From contig NZ_CP046230.1 of the NCBI RefSeq assembly GCF_012563145.1, positions 312,333 to 376,332 of the forward strand: a DNA stretch of 64,000 nt, in the 5' to 3' direction. Shown in pieces: positions 1 through 8,969 of the stretch. The position numbers were made by a program, and so were the translations under genes. The notes below the pieces were generated by a model, which saw only the letters and a program-made list of their open reading frames with translations, was not told where the DNA came from and made no database searches. Source of the DNA: Enterobacteriaceae endosymbiont of Plateumaris consimilis (GTDB lineage Bacteria > Pseudomonadota > Gammaproteobacteria > Enterobacterales > Enterobacteriaceae). Numbering within the stretch: the stretch's first letter is position 1; each line of letters starts with the position of its first letter.

Positions 1-92
1 TTTTATTTATATATTAAATTATATTAAGTAATAATAATTATTATTATATTACATATTTTATTAATATAAATATTCATGATTGTGAGGAATCT

Positions 93-653
93 ATGTTAAC
101 ATTAATGTTTTTAGCTAAAAGTGTATGTGAAATTACTACAATTGTCTTATTATTAAGAATATGGATTACTTTAGTTACAAATAATACTTATAATTCTTTC
201 TCACAATTTATTACCATAATATCACAACCTATTATTAAACCAATACAACAATATATACCTGATGTAAAAAAATTTGAATTATCATCATTTATTATTTTAA
301 GTATTATATGTATAATAAAATATCCTCTATTGTCATACTTTAAATCAGATTCAACTCCTTGTACATCATTTATAATGTATATTATTATAGGTTTATTCTC
401 TTTAATAAAATCTTGTGGATATCTGATATTTTGGTTAGTAACTATACGTTCTATATTTAGTTGGTTTAATAGAAATTATAATGATTTTGACCTTATATTA
501 AACATATTAACAGATCAAATACTAGAACCTGTAAAAAAATTTGTTCCACCTATTTATAATATTGATATATCACCTTTTATAATCAGTGTTATTTTATACT
601 TGTTAAATTTTTTAGGTCAAGATGTATTTCATGTATTTTGGTCAACAATATAA
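93..653 (+). CDS. yggT: YggT family integral membrane protein
   Basis: 186 residues, close to the 188 of the E. coli protein. Two copies of the YGGT unit are visible: a hydrophobic N-terminal segment (residues about 1-75) and a second after about residue 100. Each has a membrane helix followed by a P-rich amphipathic stretch (PIIKPIQQYIP and ILEPVKKFVPP). It is an inner-membrane protein whose family role is poorly defined; links to osmotic tolerance and membrane biogenesis have been suggested. A GAGG Shine-Dalgarno sequence at 84-87 supports the ATG at 93. The next gene, hemW, starts 11 nt after the stop, as in the E. coli yggSTU-rdgB-hemW cluster with the genes between lost. The first 92 bases of the window hold only AT-rich leader sequence. 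Confidence 0.93.
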   Translation: MLTLMFLAKSVCEITTIVLLLRIWITLVTNNTYNSFSQFITIISQPIIKPIQQYIPDVKKFELSSFIILSIICIIKYPLLSYFKSDSTPCTSFIMYIIIGLFSLIKSCGYLIFWLVTIRSIFSWFNRNYNDFDLILNILTDQILEPVKKFVPPIYNIDISPFIISVILYLLNFLGQDVFHVFWSTI

Positions 654-663
654 TTTACAATGT

Positions 664-1821
664 ATGCAAAAAAAATATTATAGTTTATATATTCATATTC
701 CTTGGTGTTTAAAAAAATGTCCTTATTGTGATTTTTATTCTTTAAGAATTTCTGATTCTAACTCTAATTCTAATAAAAATATAAAAAAAAGATATATTAA
801 TAATTTATTATTTGATTTAGAAAACGATTTATTTTTTTTAAAAGAAAAACTAATTTATATTACAAGTATCTTTTTTGGTGGAGGTACACCTAGTTTAATA
901 AATGGAAAATTAATTTATTATTTATTAAATGAAATAAATAAAAAAGTATATATAAAAAAATCAGCTGAAATTACTATAGAAGCGAATCCTTCATCTATTA
1001 ATAAAAAAAATATTTTAGAATATAAAAAAAGTGGAATTAATCGTATTTCTATAGGTATTCAAAGTTTTAATGATATTAGTCTAAAATTATTAGGAAGGAT
1101 TCATTCAGCTAAAGATGCTATTAATGCTATTAATACAGTAGTTGATAATGGTTTTACAAATTTTAATATAGATTTAATGTATGGCATACCAGGACAAACT
1201 TTAAAAGAAGCCAAAAATGATTTATATCAAACATTATTCTTTCATCCTAAACATATATCATGGTATCAACTTACAATAGAACCAAATACAATTTTTTATA
1301 AATATAAACCAACAAATTTACCAAAATATAATACTTTATGGAAAATTTATAAAGAAGGTAAAAAAATTTTAAAAAAATATGGATATATACATTATGAAAT
1401 ATCTTCTTTTGTAAAAAAAAATATTTTTAAATGTAAACATAATTTAAATTATTGGAATTTTGGAGATTATATTGGTATAGGTTGTTCAGCACATGGTAAA
1501 TTTACTATGAATGATGGAAGTATTATTCGTACTACTAAAAATAATAATATTATAAAATATATGAATGGTAATTATTTATTTTCTTATAAAAAAGTTAAAG
1601 ATTGTGATAAAATATTAGAATTTTTTTTAAATAGATTTCGTTTATTTAAAAAAATTTCTAAAAAAGATTTTACTTTAATTACAGGTATAAAAATTAATTC
1701 TATTAGTTTACATATAACAAAATCAGTAAAATTAGGATATATGAAACATAATAAAAATTATTTGATAGTTACTAAAAAAGGGTATTTATTTTTAAATAAT
1801 TTATTAGAAATCTTTATTTAG
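664..1821 (+). CDS. hemW: Radical SAM heme chaperone HemW
   Basis: 385 residues. The radical-SAM cluster motif CLKKCPYC is at residues 15-22 (C15, C19, C22), right after the family N-terminus SLYIHIPW. The SAM-binding FFGGGTPSL and the later NYWNFGDYIGIGCSAHG block match HemW rather than the anaerobic oxidase HemN. HemW binds heme and is thought to deliver it to respiratory proteins. I start at the ATG at 664 because it gives the family-length N-terminus; an upstream in-frame ATG at 622 would overlap yggT. It converges on trmB with only 5 nt between the stop codons, so there is no room for a separate terminator. Confidence 0.95.
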   Translation: MQKKYYSLYIHIPWCLKKCPYCDFYSLRISDSNSNSNKNIKKRYINNLLFDLENDLFFLKEKLIYITSIFFGGGTPSLINGKLIYYLLNEINKKVYIKKSAEITIEANPSSINKKNILEYKKSGINRISIGIQSFNDISLKLLGRIHSAKDAINAINTVVDNGFTNFNIDLMYGIPGQTLKEAKNDLYQTLFFHPKHISWYQLTIEPNTIFYKYKPTNLPKYNTLWKIYKEGKKILKKYGYIHYEISSFVKKNIFKCKHNLNYWNFGDYIGIGCSAHGKFTMNDGSIIRTTKNNNIIKYMNGNYLFSYKKVKDCDKILEFFLNRFRLFKKISKKDFTLITGIKINSISLHITKSVKLGYMKHNKNYLIVTKKGYLFLNNLLEIFI

Positions 1822-1826
1822 TTAAA

Positions 1827-2510
1827 TTAATTAGTTTTTATATATTCTAAAATCCATATTTTTTTATTTATTTTTTTTGCTTTATTAAAAAATTTTGTTG
1901 ATGATAAATTATCATAATTTTTATAGATTTTTTTAAATGTATTTGATGGGGTAATATAATTATTATTATTAATATTATTAATATTAAAAATAATGTAATC
2001 TTTATATTGTGTATCATCTGTATTGATATATAATATTCCTTTATTTTGTAATAATAAAAATATTTGTTTTAAAAAATGATTATTTAATAATCTTCTTTTT
2101 TTATGTTTTAGTTTTGGCCAAGGATCAGGAAAATATATTTGAATTAATTTTATAAAATTATAAGGAATCATTTTTTGTAAAACATCTACAGCATTATAAT
2201 TAATTAATTGTAAATTATTTATTTTATTTATATGAATATTTTTCAAACAATTAATTATTCCTGGTATATATACTTCAATACCAATAAAATTATATTGAGG
2301 ATTATTTATAGCAATATTAATAAGTAATTCTCCTGTTCCAAAACCAATATCAATTATAATTGGCAAATTATTATGAAATATTAAATTAAAATTTATAGGT
2401 ATTGTTTGAAATTCAATATTAAATATACATGAATATTTTTCTAATATTTTTTTTTGTGATTTACTTAATTTTCTATAACGACAAATAAAACTTTTAATAT
2501 TATTTTTCAT
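1827..2510 (-). CDS. trmB: tRNA (guanine-46-N7)-methyltransferase
   Basis: 227 residues (239 in E. coli). The SAM-binding loop DIGFGTGELL lies near residue 55. The family signature IYFPDPWPKLKHKKRRL near 130 carries the catalytic aspartate, and NTDD follows near 165. The enzyme makes m7G46 in the variable loop of tRNAs. The N-terminus is shortened and Lys/Asn-rich. In E. coli trmB and yggX flank mutY; here mutY is gone and yggX lies divergently upstream. Confidence 0.95.
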   Translation of the reverse strand: MKNNIKSFICRYRKLSKSQKKILEKYSCIFNIEFQTIPINFNLIFHNNLPIIIDIGFGTGELLINIAINNPQYNFIGIEVYIPGIINCLKNIHINKINNLQLINYNAVDVLQKMIPYNFIKLIQIYFPDPWPKLKHKKRRLLNNHFLKQIFLLLQNKGILYINTDDTQYKDYIIFNINNINNNNYITPSNTFKKIYKNYDNLSSTKFFNKAKKINKKIWILEYIKTN

Positions 2511-2623
2511 TTTACAATTTTTGTTGTATTTATATAATAAATTTTATCCATTCTATAAATTTAATTATATAATCTATATTATATTAAATAAAATAATAAA
2601 TTACATATTTGGAAATATTTTAT

Positions 2624-2860
2624 ATGTCTAGAAAAATTTTTTGCATATTTTATCAATGTGAAATGACAGGATTAAATCATTATATATATCCTGAATATAT
2701 TGGAAAAATTATTTTTAATCAAATATCTAAAGAAGCATGGAAACAATGGTTAATTAAACAAACTAAGTTAATTAATGAAAATAATTTAAATATGACAGAT
2801 AAAAAACATTTTAATTACTTAAAAAAAAGTATGATATATTTTCTTTTTATGAAAAATTAA
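2624..2860 (+). CDS. yggX: Fe(II) trafficking / oxidative-damage protection protein YggX
   Basis: 78 residues. It begins MSRKIFCIF and has the diagnostic ISKEAWKQWLIKQTKLINE block and LNM motif. Cys7, linked to protection of Fe-S clusters, is kept. I use the ATG at 2624 because it gives the exact family N-terminus; a TTG at 2609 is possible but unneeded. The protein stops after FLF at a point where E. coli YggX (91 residues) continues for about a dozen more, so the C-terminal tail is lost. Its targets may include HemW and MiaB, both Fe-S enzymes encoded in this window; that link is inference. Confidence 0.93.
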   Translation: MSRKIFCIFYQCEMTGLNHYIYPEYIGKIIFNQISKEAWKQWLIKQTKLINENNLNMTDKKHFNYLKKSMIYFLFMKN

Positions 2861-2889
2861 TATTTTTAATAAAATATTATTTAAATTAT

Positions 2890-2962
2890 TGGAGCCAAGC
2901 GGGATCGAACCGCTGACCCTCTGCGTGCAAAGCAGATGCTCTACCATCTGAGCTATAGCCCC
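2890..2962 (-). tRNA. tRNA-Ala (UGC)
   Basis: A full cloverleaf reads on the minus strand with anticodon TGC and the G3:U70 acceptor pair that identifies alanine tRNA. The discriminator is A at 2890. The next minus-strand bases are ATA, so the 3' CCA is not encoded. It lies 4 nt after tRNA-Ile. This Ile-Ala pair normally sits inside an rRNA operon, but no rRNA is nearby. Confidence 0.97.
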
Positions 2963-2966
2963 TTTT

Positions 2967-3040
2967 TAGGCTTGAGTGGATTTGAACCACTGACCTCACC
3001 CTTATCAGGGGTGTGCTCTAACCATCTGAGCTACAAGCCT
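2967..3040 (-). tRNA. tRNA-Ile (GAU)
   Basis: A cloverleaf on the minus strand with anticodon GAT and a 7-bp acceptor stem AGGCTTG/CAAGCCT. The discriminator is A at 2967 and only AAAA follows before tRNA-Ala, so CCA is not encoded. Order and strand with tRNA-Ala match the 16S-23S spacer of E. coli. Confidence 0.97.
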
Positions 3041-3168
3041 ATAACTATTATCAAATAATTTATTCATATTTATTATTAAAAGTCAAATAAAATATTGTAA
3101 TTATTTTAAAAATTATTTATTTCATTTATTATAAAATAATTATTATTTATTATATGAAGTAAAATTAT

Positions 3169-4602
3169 ATGTCATATTATAATACATTTGCATTTTTAGA
3201 ATTTATACTACTTTTTAGTTTAATATTTTTATATAAAAAAAAGATTAATAATTTTAATAAATTAAGTTTAAAAATTAAAATTAATGAAAAAATTTTAGAA
3301 CAAAAAATAAATGAAAATAGTCAATTAAATATTGAATTAAAAAATCTATTAAATTTAAAAGATAATTTAAACAATAATTTACAAGAATTAGAAATTAAAT
3401 TAGTCCTTACTATAGAAAAAAATAATAATTTAAAATTTTTAAAATTAGAAAATAATGATTTAAAAATAAAAATATTAAATCAATTAGAAATTATTTCTGA
3501 TTTAAAATCAGAAATAAGTAAAGTTAAAACTGAACTGAAAGACTCAATTATTTTTTTTGAAAAAAAAGAAATATTAATGACAAAAAATAAAAATTATTTA
3601 AATTTAGAATTTATGAATTTAGCTAATAAAATATTTGAAAATAATGAAAAACGTATTCATGAAAGTAATAAAAAAAATATAAAAAACATAATTAATCCAT
3701 TAAAAAATCAATTAAATGATTTTAAAAATCAACTTCAAAATAATTTAAATCAAGAATCTTCTGAAAGAAATATATTAACTTATGAATTACGTAATTTACA
3801 AAAATTAAATAATCATCTTTCTCAAGAAGCAATTAATTTAACAAATGCTTTAAAAGGAAATAATAAAATTCAAGGAAACTGGGGTGAATTAATTTTAAAT
3901 AAAATATTAGAATCATCAGGACTTAGAAAAGGATACGAATACGAAATTCAAAAAATTATTAAATTAAAAGATAAACAAAAAAAAATACAACCTGATATAA
4001 TAATAAAGTTACCTCATAATAAAAATATTATAATTGACTCTAAAATGACTCTAGTAGCTTATGAACGTTATTTTAATTCTGATGATAATAAAATTAAAAA
4101 TAAAGCTTTAGATGAACATATTCTAGCTATTAGAAATCATGTACGTTTATTAAGTAATAAAAATTATCAAAATTTACCTAATATGAAAACATTAGATTAT
4201 ATTATTATGTTTATTCCTATAGAACCTGCATTTTTAATAGCTATAGGTTATAAACCTTCATTATTAAATGAAGCATTAAAACAAAATATTATGTTAGTTA
4301 GTCCAACAACATTAATGGTTACTCTTAGAACTATTAGTAATTTATGGCGTTTTGATAAACAAAATAAAAACTCTTTAATGATAGTTGATAAAGCTACAAA
4401 ATTATATAATAAAATTAGACTTTTTATAGAAGATATATATAATATTGAAAAAAGTTTAAATAAATTACAAGATAATTATAATTCAGCAAAAAAAAAATTA
4501 TTTACAGGAAAGGGTAATATTATTTCTCAAGCAGAAAACTTTAGAAATTTAGGTATTGAAGTAGTTAGCAAAATAAATAAAAAATATATAGAAAATGATT
4601 AA
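3169..4602 (+). CDS. rmuC: DNA recombination limiting protein RmuC
   Basis: 477 residues (475 in E. coli). It has an N-terminal membrane anchor (residues about 8-22), a long Lys/Asn/Glu coiled coil (about 30-220), and the conserved RmuC nuclease-like core from about 235 (NWGELILNKILESSGL, PDIIIKLPHNKNIIIDSKM, YIIMFIPIEPAFLIAIG). The aspartate and lysine of IIDSKM resemble a PD-(D/E)XK active site. RmuC restrains rearrangements between inverted repeats. Retention in so reduced a genome is unexpected, since much of recombination is usually lost. Confidence 0.94.
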   Translation: MSYYNTFAFLEFILLFSLIFLYKKKINNFNKLSLKIKINEKILEQKINENSQLNIELKNLLNLKDNLNNNLQELEIKLVLTIEKNNNLKFLKLENNDLKIKILNQLEIISDLKSEISKVKTELKDSIIFFEKKEILMTKNKNYLNLEFMNLANKIFENNEKRIHESNKKNIKNIINPLKNQLNDFKNQLQNNLNQESSERNILTYELRNLQKLNNHLSQEAINLTNALKGNNKIQGNWGELILNKILESSGLRKGYEYEIQKIIKLKDKQKKIQPDIIIKLPHNKNIIIDSKMTLVAYERYFNSDDNKIKNKALDEHILAIRNHVRLLSNKNYQNLPNMKTLDYIIMFIPIEPAFLIAIGYKPSLLNEALKQNIMLVSPTTLMVTLRTISNLWRFDKQNKNSLMIVDKATKLYNKIRLFIEDIYNIEKSLNKLQDNYNSAKKKLFTGKGNIISQAENFRNLGIEVVSKINKKYIEND

Positions 4603-5129
4603 TACTATTTTTTATTTATAAAAAAAAACATATTAATATAATTTAATATATTTATAATATTATAAATAAAATTTTAAATAAAAAATAAATATTTTAATTA
4701 TAGTTATTAATAATTAATAATTGTTTTTTATATATAATACTTAAAAATAATCATTTAATTTTAATTAATAATTAATATTAAATTTATTTATATCTATATT
4801 TTATATTATTTAAATACTTTTAACTTTTTAATGAAAAAATTTTTCTTAATTTAGAAAAATTTAAATAAAAATATTTAATAAATTTTCAAAATTGTTTATT
4901 TATAAAAAAATATTTTTTATAATTTTTAAAAAGTGATATATAATATATATATTATATTATAATAAAAATTATAAACTGACTAATATTTTATATAATTGAT
5001 TTTAACATATAAAAAATACTTATTTTTTATTATTAAATATTTATTTTATACAATACTTGTAATATTTTAAAATTAAATTTTTGTAAGTTTAAATAATATA
5101 AGAAAATATTTAAATAAAGAGAAAAAATT
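4603..5129. other. 527-bp AT-rich non-coding spacer
   Basis: Between rmuC and asnS on the same strand. I see no reading frame with recognisable residues, no tRNA-like fold and no long inverted repeat. The sequence is almost only A and T with poly-A/T runs, consistent with an eroded gene and the asnS leader. An AGAG at about 5118 may be the asnS ribosome-binding site. Confidence 0.7.
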
Positions 5130-6533
5130 ATGATTTTAGTTTCTAGTATTTCTCAATTAATAAAAGATAAAATTAAAATTAATAGTGAAATTACTATAAG
5201 TGGCTGGGTTCGTACAAAAAGAATTTCTAAATCAGGAATAACTTTTATTATTTTATATGATGGTTCAAACATTAATGATATTCAAGTAATAGCTTATTCA
5301 TCGTTAAATAATTATAAAAAAGAAATATTATTAATAACTAGTGGTTGTTCTTTAACAATTACAGGAAAACTAATAAAATCTCCTAAAAAATTACAAAAAT
5401 ATGAAATATGTGCTACACAAATAAAAGTTTTAGGATGGGTAAAAAATCCTGAAACATATCCTATTACACCTAAAAAACATAGTTTAGAATATTTAAGAAA
5501 AGTATCTCATTTACGTTCACGTACTAAATTAATTAGTAGTATCACTAGAATAAAACATAATATATTTCTATATATTCATAATTTTTTTCATAAAAATAAT
5601 TTTTTTTGGATTAATACTCCATTAATTACTACTTTAGATACTGAAGGATCAGGTAAAATGTTTAGAGTTTCTACTCTTAATTCTAAATATTTATTTTTAA
5701 ATAAACATCAAAAAATAGATTTTAAAAATGATTTTTTTGGTAAAGAATCTTTTTTAACTGTATCTGGACAATTAAATTTAGAATCATATGCATGTTCTAT
5801 GTCTAAAGTATATACTTTTGGTCCTACTTTTAGAGCAGAAAATTCTAATACTAATCGTCACTTAGCTGAATTTTGGATGTTAGAAATAGAAATGTCATTT
5901 ACAAATTTAAAAAGTATTATGTGTCTAGCAGAAAAATTATTAAAATATTTATGTAAAAAAATTTTACATAATCATATAGATGAAATCAATTTTTTATCAA
6001 AAAAAAATAATATTAATTTATTTGATAAAATTAATAAAATTATTATAAATAAATTTATAATTATTAATTATACTCATGCTATTGATATTTTAATAAAAAA
6101 TCAAAAAAATTTTAATAATTCAGTTTTATGGGGAAAAGATTTATCTATAGAACATGAAAAATATTTAACTAATGATTATTTTAATGCACCAGTAATTGTA
6201 TATAATTATCCAAAAGAAATAAAAGCTTTTTATATGTATCTTAATGAGGATAATAAAACAGTGTCTTCTATGGATATTTTATTTCCAGATATAGGAGAAA
6301 TTATAGGTGGTTCTCAACGAGAACACAGAATTAATATTTTAGATGATAGAATTAATGAATTAAAATTAAATAAAAAAGATTATTGGTGGTATCGTGATTT
6401 AAGAAAATACGGTACTGTTATACATTCCGGTTTTGGTTTAGGATTTGAAAGATTTGTAGCATATATTACAGGATCGTATAATATTAGAGATGTTATTCCA
6501 TTTCCAAGAACTCCATATAATGCTAAATTTTAA
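5130..6533 (+). CDS. asnS: Asparaginyl-tRNA synthetase
   Basis: 467 residues (466 in E. coli). An N-terminal OB-fold anticodon domain (about 1-110; GWVRTKR) is followed by a class II catalytic core: motif 2 near FGPTFRAENSNTNRHLAEFWMLEIEMSF and motif 3 GFGLGFERFVAYITG near the end, finishing RDVIPFPRTPYNAKF. It charges tRNA-Asn with asparagine directly. With glnS also present in the window, the organism does not need an amidotransferase route for these tRNAs. Next to the porin, as in the E. coli asnS-ompF region. Confidence 0.97.
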   Translation: MILVSSISQLIKDKIKINSEITISGWVRTKRISKSGITFIILYDGSNINDIQVIAYSSLNNYKKEILLITSGCSLTITGKLIKSPKKLQKYEICATQIKVLGWVKNPETYPITPKKHSLEYLRKVSHLRSRTKLISSITRIKHNIFLYIHNFFHKNNFFWINTPLITTLDTEGSGKMFRVSTLNSKYLFLNKHQKIDFKNDFFGKESFLTVSGQLNLESYACSMSKVYTFGPTFRAENSNTNRHLAEFWMLEIEMSFTNLKSIMCLAEKLLKYLCKKILHNHIDEINFLSKKNNINLFDKINKIIINKFIIINYTHAIDILIKNQKNFNNSVLWGKDLSIEHEKYLTNDYFNAPVIVYNYPKEIKAFYMYLNEDNKTVSSMDILFPDIGEIIGGSQREHRINILDDRINELKLNKKDYWWYRDLRKYGTVIHSGFGLGFERFVAYITGSYNIRDVIPFPRTPYNAKF

Positions 6534-6653
6534 TTAAAAAATTACAAATAATGTTAAAAATTAGTTTTCTGAAATAAAAAAATAAAGTAATATTATATAT
6601 AATATATATAGATAATTAAAAATATTATAAATAATATATTATCGAGGATAATT

Positions 6654-7847
6654 ATGAAATTTAATATATTAAAATTGTTAATACCATTTTTATTATTATT
6701 TAATATTGTATATGCCAATGAAATTTATGATAAAAATAATCAAACATTAGATTTATATGGTAATCTAAATGTTTATGATATTTTTTCTAAAAAAAATAAT
6801 AAACCAGTTAAACATAACAAACAATATAATTTTGATTTAGGGTTAAAAGGTACAACAAAAATTAATAATGTTTTAAAAGCATTTGGGCAATTTGAATATA
6901 CTATACAAATAAATAAAACTGAATCTCAGCCTAATTATCCTATAATACATTTAGGTTTTTTAGGATTACAATACTATAATACAACTATAAGTTATGGTAG
7001 AAATTATGGTATATTATACGACGCTATTTCATATATAAATAAATTTCCTATTTTAAATGATGGAATATATTATTTTAATGATAATTTTATGTTTGGTAGA
7101 TCAAATAATTTAACAACATATAGAAATAATAATTTTTTTGGTTTAATAGATGGATTAAATATTGCTTTCCAATATCAAGGAAATAATGAATTTTCTAAAA
7201 AAGAGCAAAATGGTGAAGGATGGGGATCATCAATTGAATATAATTTAGGATGCGGAATTAATATTATTGGATCTTATTTTTCTTCTTATAGTACTCCTGA
7301 TATTCATAATAAATCATTATTTTACAAATTTAATTTTGGTAAAAATATAAAAAATAAAAAAGTAAAAATAAAAGATAATAATAAAGATAATAATAAAGAT
7401 AATAGAAATAATAATAAAGATAATAATAATAATATGTCTAATGCTTATGCATTGGGTATAAAATATAATAAAGAAAATATTTATTTATCAACAGTTTTTA
7501 GTGCAACTAATCATTCAATGAGATATCTTGCACATAATCAATTTTTATTAGCTAATCAAACTAAAAGTTTAGAAATTTTAGGTCAATATTACTTTAATAA
7601 AAATTTAAAAGCTTCAATATCTTATTTACAATCACAAGGTGATAATATACCTGCTGGAACTGACTATCCTTCTGGAAGAATTGATTTAGCTAAATATTTA
7701 ACTATTGGTACTTCATATTCTTTAGGTAAAAATTTTTTAGCTTATGTAGGATATAAAATTAATTTATTAAATCTTACAGATTATGTAATAAGTACTTATA
7801 TACCAAATGATGATATGATCGGTTGTGGTTTAACATATCATTTTTAA
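6654..7847 (+). CDS. OmpF/OmpC-type general porin
   Basis: 397 residues. The signal peptide is MKFNILKLLIPFLLLFNIVYA, probably cleaved before NE. Porin features follow: LDLYGNLNVYD as the first strand, GLKGTTKINNVLKAFGQFEY, ISYGRNYGILYD, and a final strand ending in phenylalanine (GLTYHF), the signal read by the BAM machinery. It should form a trimeric 16-strand channel in the outer membrane. A GAGG at 6643-6646 supports the start. A low-complexity segment rich in Lys, Asp and Asn lies at residues about 240-260, encoded by a 12-nt tandem repeat, and probably sits in a surface loop. In E. coli ompF neighbours asnS, but OmpC or another paralogue cannot be excluded, so no symbol is given. Confidence 0.9.
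   Translation: MKFNILKLLIPFLLLFNIVYANEIYDKNNQTLDLYGNLNVYDIFSKKNNKPVKHNKQYNFDLGLKGTTKINNVLKAFGQFEYTIQINKTESQPNYPIIHLGFLGLQYYNTTISYGRNYGILYDAISYINKFPILNDGIYYFNDNFMFGRSNNLTTYRNNNFFGLIDGLNIAFQYQGNNEFSKKEQNGEGWGSSIEYNLGCGINIIGSYFSSYSTPDIHNKSLFYKFNFGKNIKNKKVKIKDNNKDNNKDNRNNNKDNNNNMSNAYALGIKYNKENIYLSTVFSATNHSMRYLAHNQFLLANQTKSLEILGQYYFNKNLKASISYLQSQGDNIPAGTDYPSGRIDLAKYLTIGTSYSLGKNFLAYVGYKINLLNLTDYVISTYIPNDDMIGCGLTYHF
7371..7430 (+). repeat. 12-nt in-frame tandem repeat in the porin gene
   Basis: The unit AAAGATAATAAT occurs at 7371-7382 and 7383-7394. An interrupted copy spans 7395-7415, another copy is at 7416-7427, and AAT triplets follow. It encodes repeated Lys-Asp-Asn-Asn. The unit length is a multiple of three, so slippage would change loop length without breaking the frame. 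Confidence 0.85.
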
Positions 7848-7885
7848 TTAAAAAAATTAATTTTTTATTTTTCAAAAATTTACAA

Positions 7886-7942
7886 ATACTAATTAACTAT
7901 CTATTAATTATTAATAGTGATTAATAGATAGTTAGTTAGTAT
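7886..7942. terminator. Bidirectional hairpin terminator between porin and gloC
   Basis: A 23-bp inverted repeat with arms at 7886-7908 and 7920-7942, one G-T type mismatch and an 11-nt loop. A/T-rich tracts flank it on both sides. It sits between the convergent porin and gloC genes and could end both transcripts. Confidence 0.75.
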
Positions 7943-7966
7943 TTTATTTTTTTAAGATATAACTTT

Positions 7967-8593
7967 TTATTTTAAAAATGGATTATTTGATATTTCAAAT
8001 CCTACAGTAGTTATAGGTCCATGTCCTGGAATAATAATAACATGATTACCTAACACTAATATTTTACTTTTTATAGAATGAATTAAAATATTATAATTAC
8101 TTAATGGGAAATCAGTTCTACCAATACTTTTTTTAAAAATTATATCTCCTGAAAATAAAATATTATTTAATTTATTAAAAAACACTATATGTCCAGGAGT
8201 ATGACCTGGACAGTGATATACAATTAATAATATATTTCCTATTATAATTTGATCATTATTTTTTAACCAATGATTATTTTTAAAAATACAATTAGGAATT
8301 TGAAAAATATTTTTTTGAAATTTAATATTTTTTATCCAAAAATCATCTTCTTTATGAGGTCCTAAAATAGGTATTTTATATATATTAGATAATATATATG
8401 CAGAACCAATATGATCTAAATGTCCATGAGTTATTAATATTTTTTTCACAGATAAATTATATTTAGTAATATTATCTATAATTTTATGGTGTTCTCCACC
8501 AGGATCAATTATTGCTGCATGTAAAGTAATGGAACACCATATTATACAACAATTTTGATAAAAATTTGTTACAGGTATAATTATATAATTCAT
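7967..8593 (-). CDS. gloC: Metallo-beta-lactamase fold hydrolase, glyoxalase II type
   Basis: 208 residues (215 for E. coli YcbL/GloC). The metal-binding motif THGHLDH is at residues 55-61 (H56, H58, D60, H61). Later ligands are in CPGHTPGH, FSGD and PGHGP. GloC hydrolyses S-lactoylglutathione, the last step of methylglyoxal detoxification. Short length and neighbourhood (ycbL lies beside ompF in E. coli) favour GloC over GloB. Confidence 0.88.
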   Translation of the reverse strand: MNYIIIPVTNFYQNCCIIWCSITLHAAIIDPGGEHHKIIDNITKYNLSVKKILITHGHLDHIGSAYILSNIYKIPILGPHKEDDFWIKNIKFQKNIFQIPNCIFKNNHWLKNNDQIIIGNILLIVYHCPGHTPGHIVFFNKLNNILFSGDIIFKKSIGRTDFPLSNYNILIHSIKSKILVLGNHVIIIPGHGPITTVGFEISNNPFLK

Positions 8594-8635
8594 TATGCAT
8601 TATAAAATAATATATATTAAAAATGTTCTATATAT

Positions 8636-8911
8636 TTATTTTATCTCTAATTGTTTTCCTGGTTTAAAAAAAATAATATATTGAGATTTTAATTTTAATA
8701 TATTACCAGTTTTAGGATGATAACATGTTCGTGAAGATTTATAATATAGAGAAAAACTACCAAAACCTCTAATTTCTATTTTATGTTTTTGAGAAAGATG
8801 TGTACTCATACAATCTAATATTTCTCTTACTATATTTTTAATAATATTAGACGTAATTTTATTATTTTTATTTTCTGATATTAATTTATTAATTAATTCA
8901 GATTTGTTCAT
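8636..8911 (-). CDS. ihfB: Integration host factor beta subunit
   Basis: 91 residues (94 in E. coli). The HU/IHF fold is clear: MNKSELINKLI, IEIRGFGSFSLYYKSSRT, then PKTG and FKPGK. IHF-beta pairs with IHF-alpha to bend DNA sharply. The DNA-intercalating arm reads RTCYHPKTG where E. coli has RTGRNPKTG. The intercalating proline is kept but the preceding Gly, Arg and Asn have changed, and the extreme C-terminus is shorter. It follows rpsA by 58 nt, the ancestral order. Confidence 0.93.
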   Translation of the reverse strand: MNKSELINKLISENKNNKITSNIIKNIVREILDCMSTHLSQKHKIEIRGFGSFSLYYKSSRTCYHPKTGNILKLKSQYIIFFKPGKQLEIK

Positions 8912-8969
8912 TAATATACACCATATTATATTAATATTTTTAGTAATTATTTTTTATTAAAATAAAATT

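Noticed and set aside
622-663. Upstream ATG of hemW as the true start
   Set aside because: It would overlap the end of yggT and add residues absent from the family; the ATG at 664 gives the conserved N-terminus.
4603-5129. A replication origin or CRISPR-like repeat array in A/T-rich spacers
   Set aside because: No regularly spaced direct repeats and no cluster of DnaA boxes (TTATNCACA) are visible; A/T runs alone are not evidence here.
6654-7847. Porin low-complexity segment as a frameshift artefact
   Set aside because: The frame continues with recognisable porin strands after the repeat and the unit length is a multiple of three.
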